A DNA stretch of 6,149 bases, taken from WHTF01 sp964482425. Lineage in GTDB: Bacteria > Desulfobacterota > Binatia > UBA9968. Below the pieces are notes generated by a model. It saw nothing but the letters and a program-made list of their open reading frames with translations, had not been told where the DNA came from and searched no databases. A program made the translations under genes and the position numbers. Numbering within the stretch: position 1 is the stretch's first letter; each line of letters begins with the position of its first letter. The stretch spans positions 1 through 6,149 of the forward strand of contig CAYZXN010000387.1 in assembly GCA_964482425.1 (NCBI GenBank), read 5' to 3'. Positions 4,940 through 6,149 of the stretch are shown piece by piece.

Positions 4940-6149
4940 ATGAATAAAAAGCCGCCAAAGAAAAAGAGCCCGAAACGGCGTGTGTCGTCTTCCAAAAATT
5001 CCATTGTGAATCTCAAGAAGACAATCGCCGCGCAGGCGCAAGAACTTCGTGAAGGCCTGGAGCAGCAAACCGCGACCAGCGAGATCCTGCGGATCATCGC
5101 GCGTGCGCCGGCGGGCCTTCAAGCCGTGATGGATACCATTGCCGAAAACGCAGCGCGGGTGTGCGACGCGGTTGATGCCGTGGTGTGGCGGATCGACGGC
5201 GATGTGCGAAACGTTGCCGCGCATTTTGGAACGATCCCTATGCGGCAGGTTCAAGAAGAGGGTGATGAACTCGGTCGTTCCACGACTGTGGGGAGGGCCG
5301 TGCTCGATCGTCAAACGATTCATGTCCATGACCTCCAATCCGCAGAAGCCGAGTTTCCGCTTTCCAAAACTCGAGGCATAGCCTCTGGGATGCGTACGGT
5401 GCTCGTGACTCCTTTGCTCCGCGACGGAGTCGCACTTGGAGCGATTCATATCCGCAGGCAAGAGGTCCGTCCATTCTCGGATCGGCAAATCAAACTGCTC
5501 GAGACTTTCGCCGATCAAGCGGTGATCGCCATTGAAAATGCGCGGCTCATCCAGGAGCAGCAGGCGAGTAATCGTCATCTGTCCGAGGCCCTCCAACAGC
5601 AGACCGCGACCAGCGAAATTCTGCGGGTGATCGCCAGCTCGCCGACCGATATACAGCCGGTGCTGGAGGCGGTCGCGGAGAGCGCCGCCAGGCTGTGTGA
5701 ATCCTATGACGCGCAAATTTTTCGACTGGAGAATGGCGTCGTGCACCGGGTGGCTTCATATGGTCCCTTGCTGATCGCGATGGAGCATACGCCGATGAAT
5801 CGACAATTCCCGGCCGGCCGGGCGATGGTTGATCGGCAAGTAATTCATGTCCAGGACCTCGCCGCAGAGATTGATTCTGAATATCCGGAAAGTAAGAGCT
5901 ATCAACAACAAATCGGTCATCGCACAACGCTTGCGGCTCCGCTCTTGCGCGAGGGCGTACCGCTCGGGGCGATTCTCATACGTCGTTTGGAAGTCCGGCC
6001 TTTCACCGACAAACAGAGAGCCCTTCTCAAAACCTTCGCCGACCAGGCGGTCATTGCCATCGAGAACGTCCGCCTCTTTAAGGAACTGCAGGATCGCAAC
6101 TCAGAGTTGCGCGAGGCGCTAGAGCATCAGACGGCAACGGCCGAAGTAC
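4940..6149 (+). CDS. Multi-GAF sensor protein, 3' end outside the window
   Basis: An open frame of 403 codons that runs off the right edge. After a Lys/Arg/Ser-rich tail (1-21), a helical linker QTATSEILRIIA begins near residue 43 and leads into GAF domain 1 (about 57-207; IHVHDL at 127-132, FADQAVIAIENARL at 190-203). A second linker starting at L214 leads into GAF domain 2 (about 235-383), and a third linker starts at L390. GAF domains bind small ligands or chromophores or mediate dimerisation; the linkers look like coiled-coil signalling helices. Proteins of this type usually carry more GAF or PAS units and end in a histidine kinase or nucleotide cyclase; the output part cannot be seen. 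Location is probably cytoplasmic, as there is no signal peptide or membrane segment so far. The start at 4940 is chosen because the basic tail followed by a linker is usual in relatives; the upstream AGG is too close to act as a normal ribosome site and the terminator abuts it. Confidence 0.9.
   Translation, partial: MNKKPPKKKSPKRRVSSSKNSIVNLKKTIAAQAQELREGLEQQTATSEILRIIARAPAGLQAVMDTIAENAARVCDAVDAVVWRIDGDVRNVAAHFGTIPMRQVQEEGDELGRSTTVGRAVLDRQTIHVHDLQSAEAEFPLSKTRGIASGMRTVLVTPLLRDGVALGAIHIRRQEVRPFSDRQIKLLETFADQAVIAIENARLIQEQQASNRHLSEALQQQTATSEILRVIASSPTDIQPVLEAVAESAARLCESYDAQIFRLENGVVHRVASYGPLLIAMEHTPMNRQFPAGRAMVDRQVIHVQDLAAEIDSEYPESKSYQQQIGHRTTLAAPLLREGVPLGAILIRRLEVRPFTDKQRALLKTFADQAVIAIENVRLFKELQDRNSELREALEHQTATAEV
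5045..6149 (+). repeat. Tandem linker-plus-GAF repeat of about 177 codons
   Basis: Unit 1 spans 5045-5578 (178 codons), unit 2 spans 5579-6106 (176 codons) and unit 3 begins at 6107. Similarity is strongest in the linker (EQQTATSEILRIIA against QQQTATSEILRVIA) and at the unit end (FADQAVIAIENARL against FADQAVIAIENVRL), and weaker in the middle. The pattern points to internal duplication followed by divergence of the ligand-facing parts. Confidence 0.85.

Noticed and set aside
4886..5746. 286-codon open frame on the minus strand inside the GAF gene
   Set aside because: It lies opposite a clearly coding GAF protein, its own repeated segments are just the complement of the GAF linkers, and its sequence has no recognisable domain.
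1..6149. Insertion sequence, integrase, attachment site or CRISPR array
   Set aside because: No transposase-like or integrase-like protein, no long terminal inverted repeats and no regularly spaced repeats were seen on either strand.

Overview
The window looks like bacterial chromosome of middling GC content. It holds two complete genes and one gene cut by the right edge, all on the plus strand. The organism cannot be named. The repeated GAF / 'QQTATSEIL' sensor style at the right end is common in soil Pseudomonadota, Bradyrhizobium-like Rhizobiales among them, so a Pseudomonadota host is my weak best guess. I see no insertion sequence, integrase, tRNA, rRNA or CRISPR array.

Layout. Positions 1-308 are a leader with no supportable gene; they carry a perfect TTGACA with a 10-bp palindrome on it, and a small hairpin. 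Positions 309-2501 encode a 730-residue protein: about 500 soluble residues with DHH-phosphoesterase-like motifs, joined to a seven-segment membrane domain resembling CPBP/Abi (Rce1-type) intramembrane proteases. Positions 2502-2851 are a structured intergenic stretch. Positions 2852-4396 (start uncertain) encode a protein with a four-cysteine zinc ribbon, a NERD-like domain, one membrane segment and a C-terminal BON domain. Positions 4397-4939 are mostly non-coding, with a 14-bp tandem repeat, three GTGATCA words, a possible small RNA and a strong intrinsic terminator ending 5 bases before the next start codon. From 4940 to the edge runs a multi-GAF sensor protein whose output domain lies outside the window.

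How they may work together. The first two genes share orientation and design: a large predicted cytoplasmic region attached to a membrane part. In both, a domain that resembles an enzyme lacks the residues expected for catalysis. In the CPBP part the first Glu, the motif-2 His and the motif-3 Asn are absent; in the NERD-like part the Asp and the Glu-x-Lys pair are absent. My main hypothesis is a pair of membrane-anchored pseudoenzymes acting as sensors or scaffolds, with the BON domain touching the envelope. This rests on remembered family consensus, not on a computed alignment. The GAF gene is separated from them by a terminator and is probably an independent unit.
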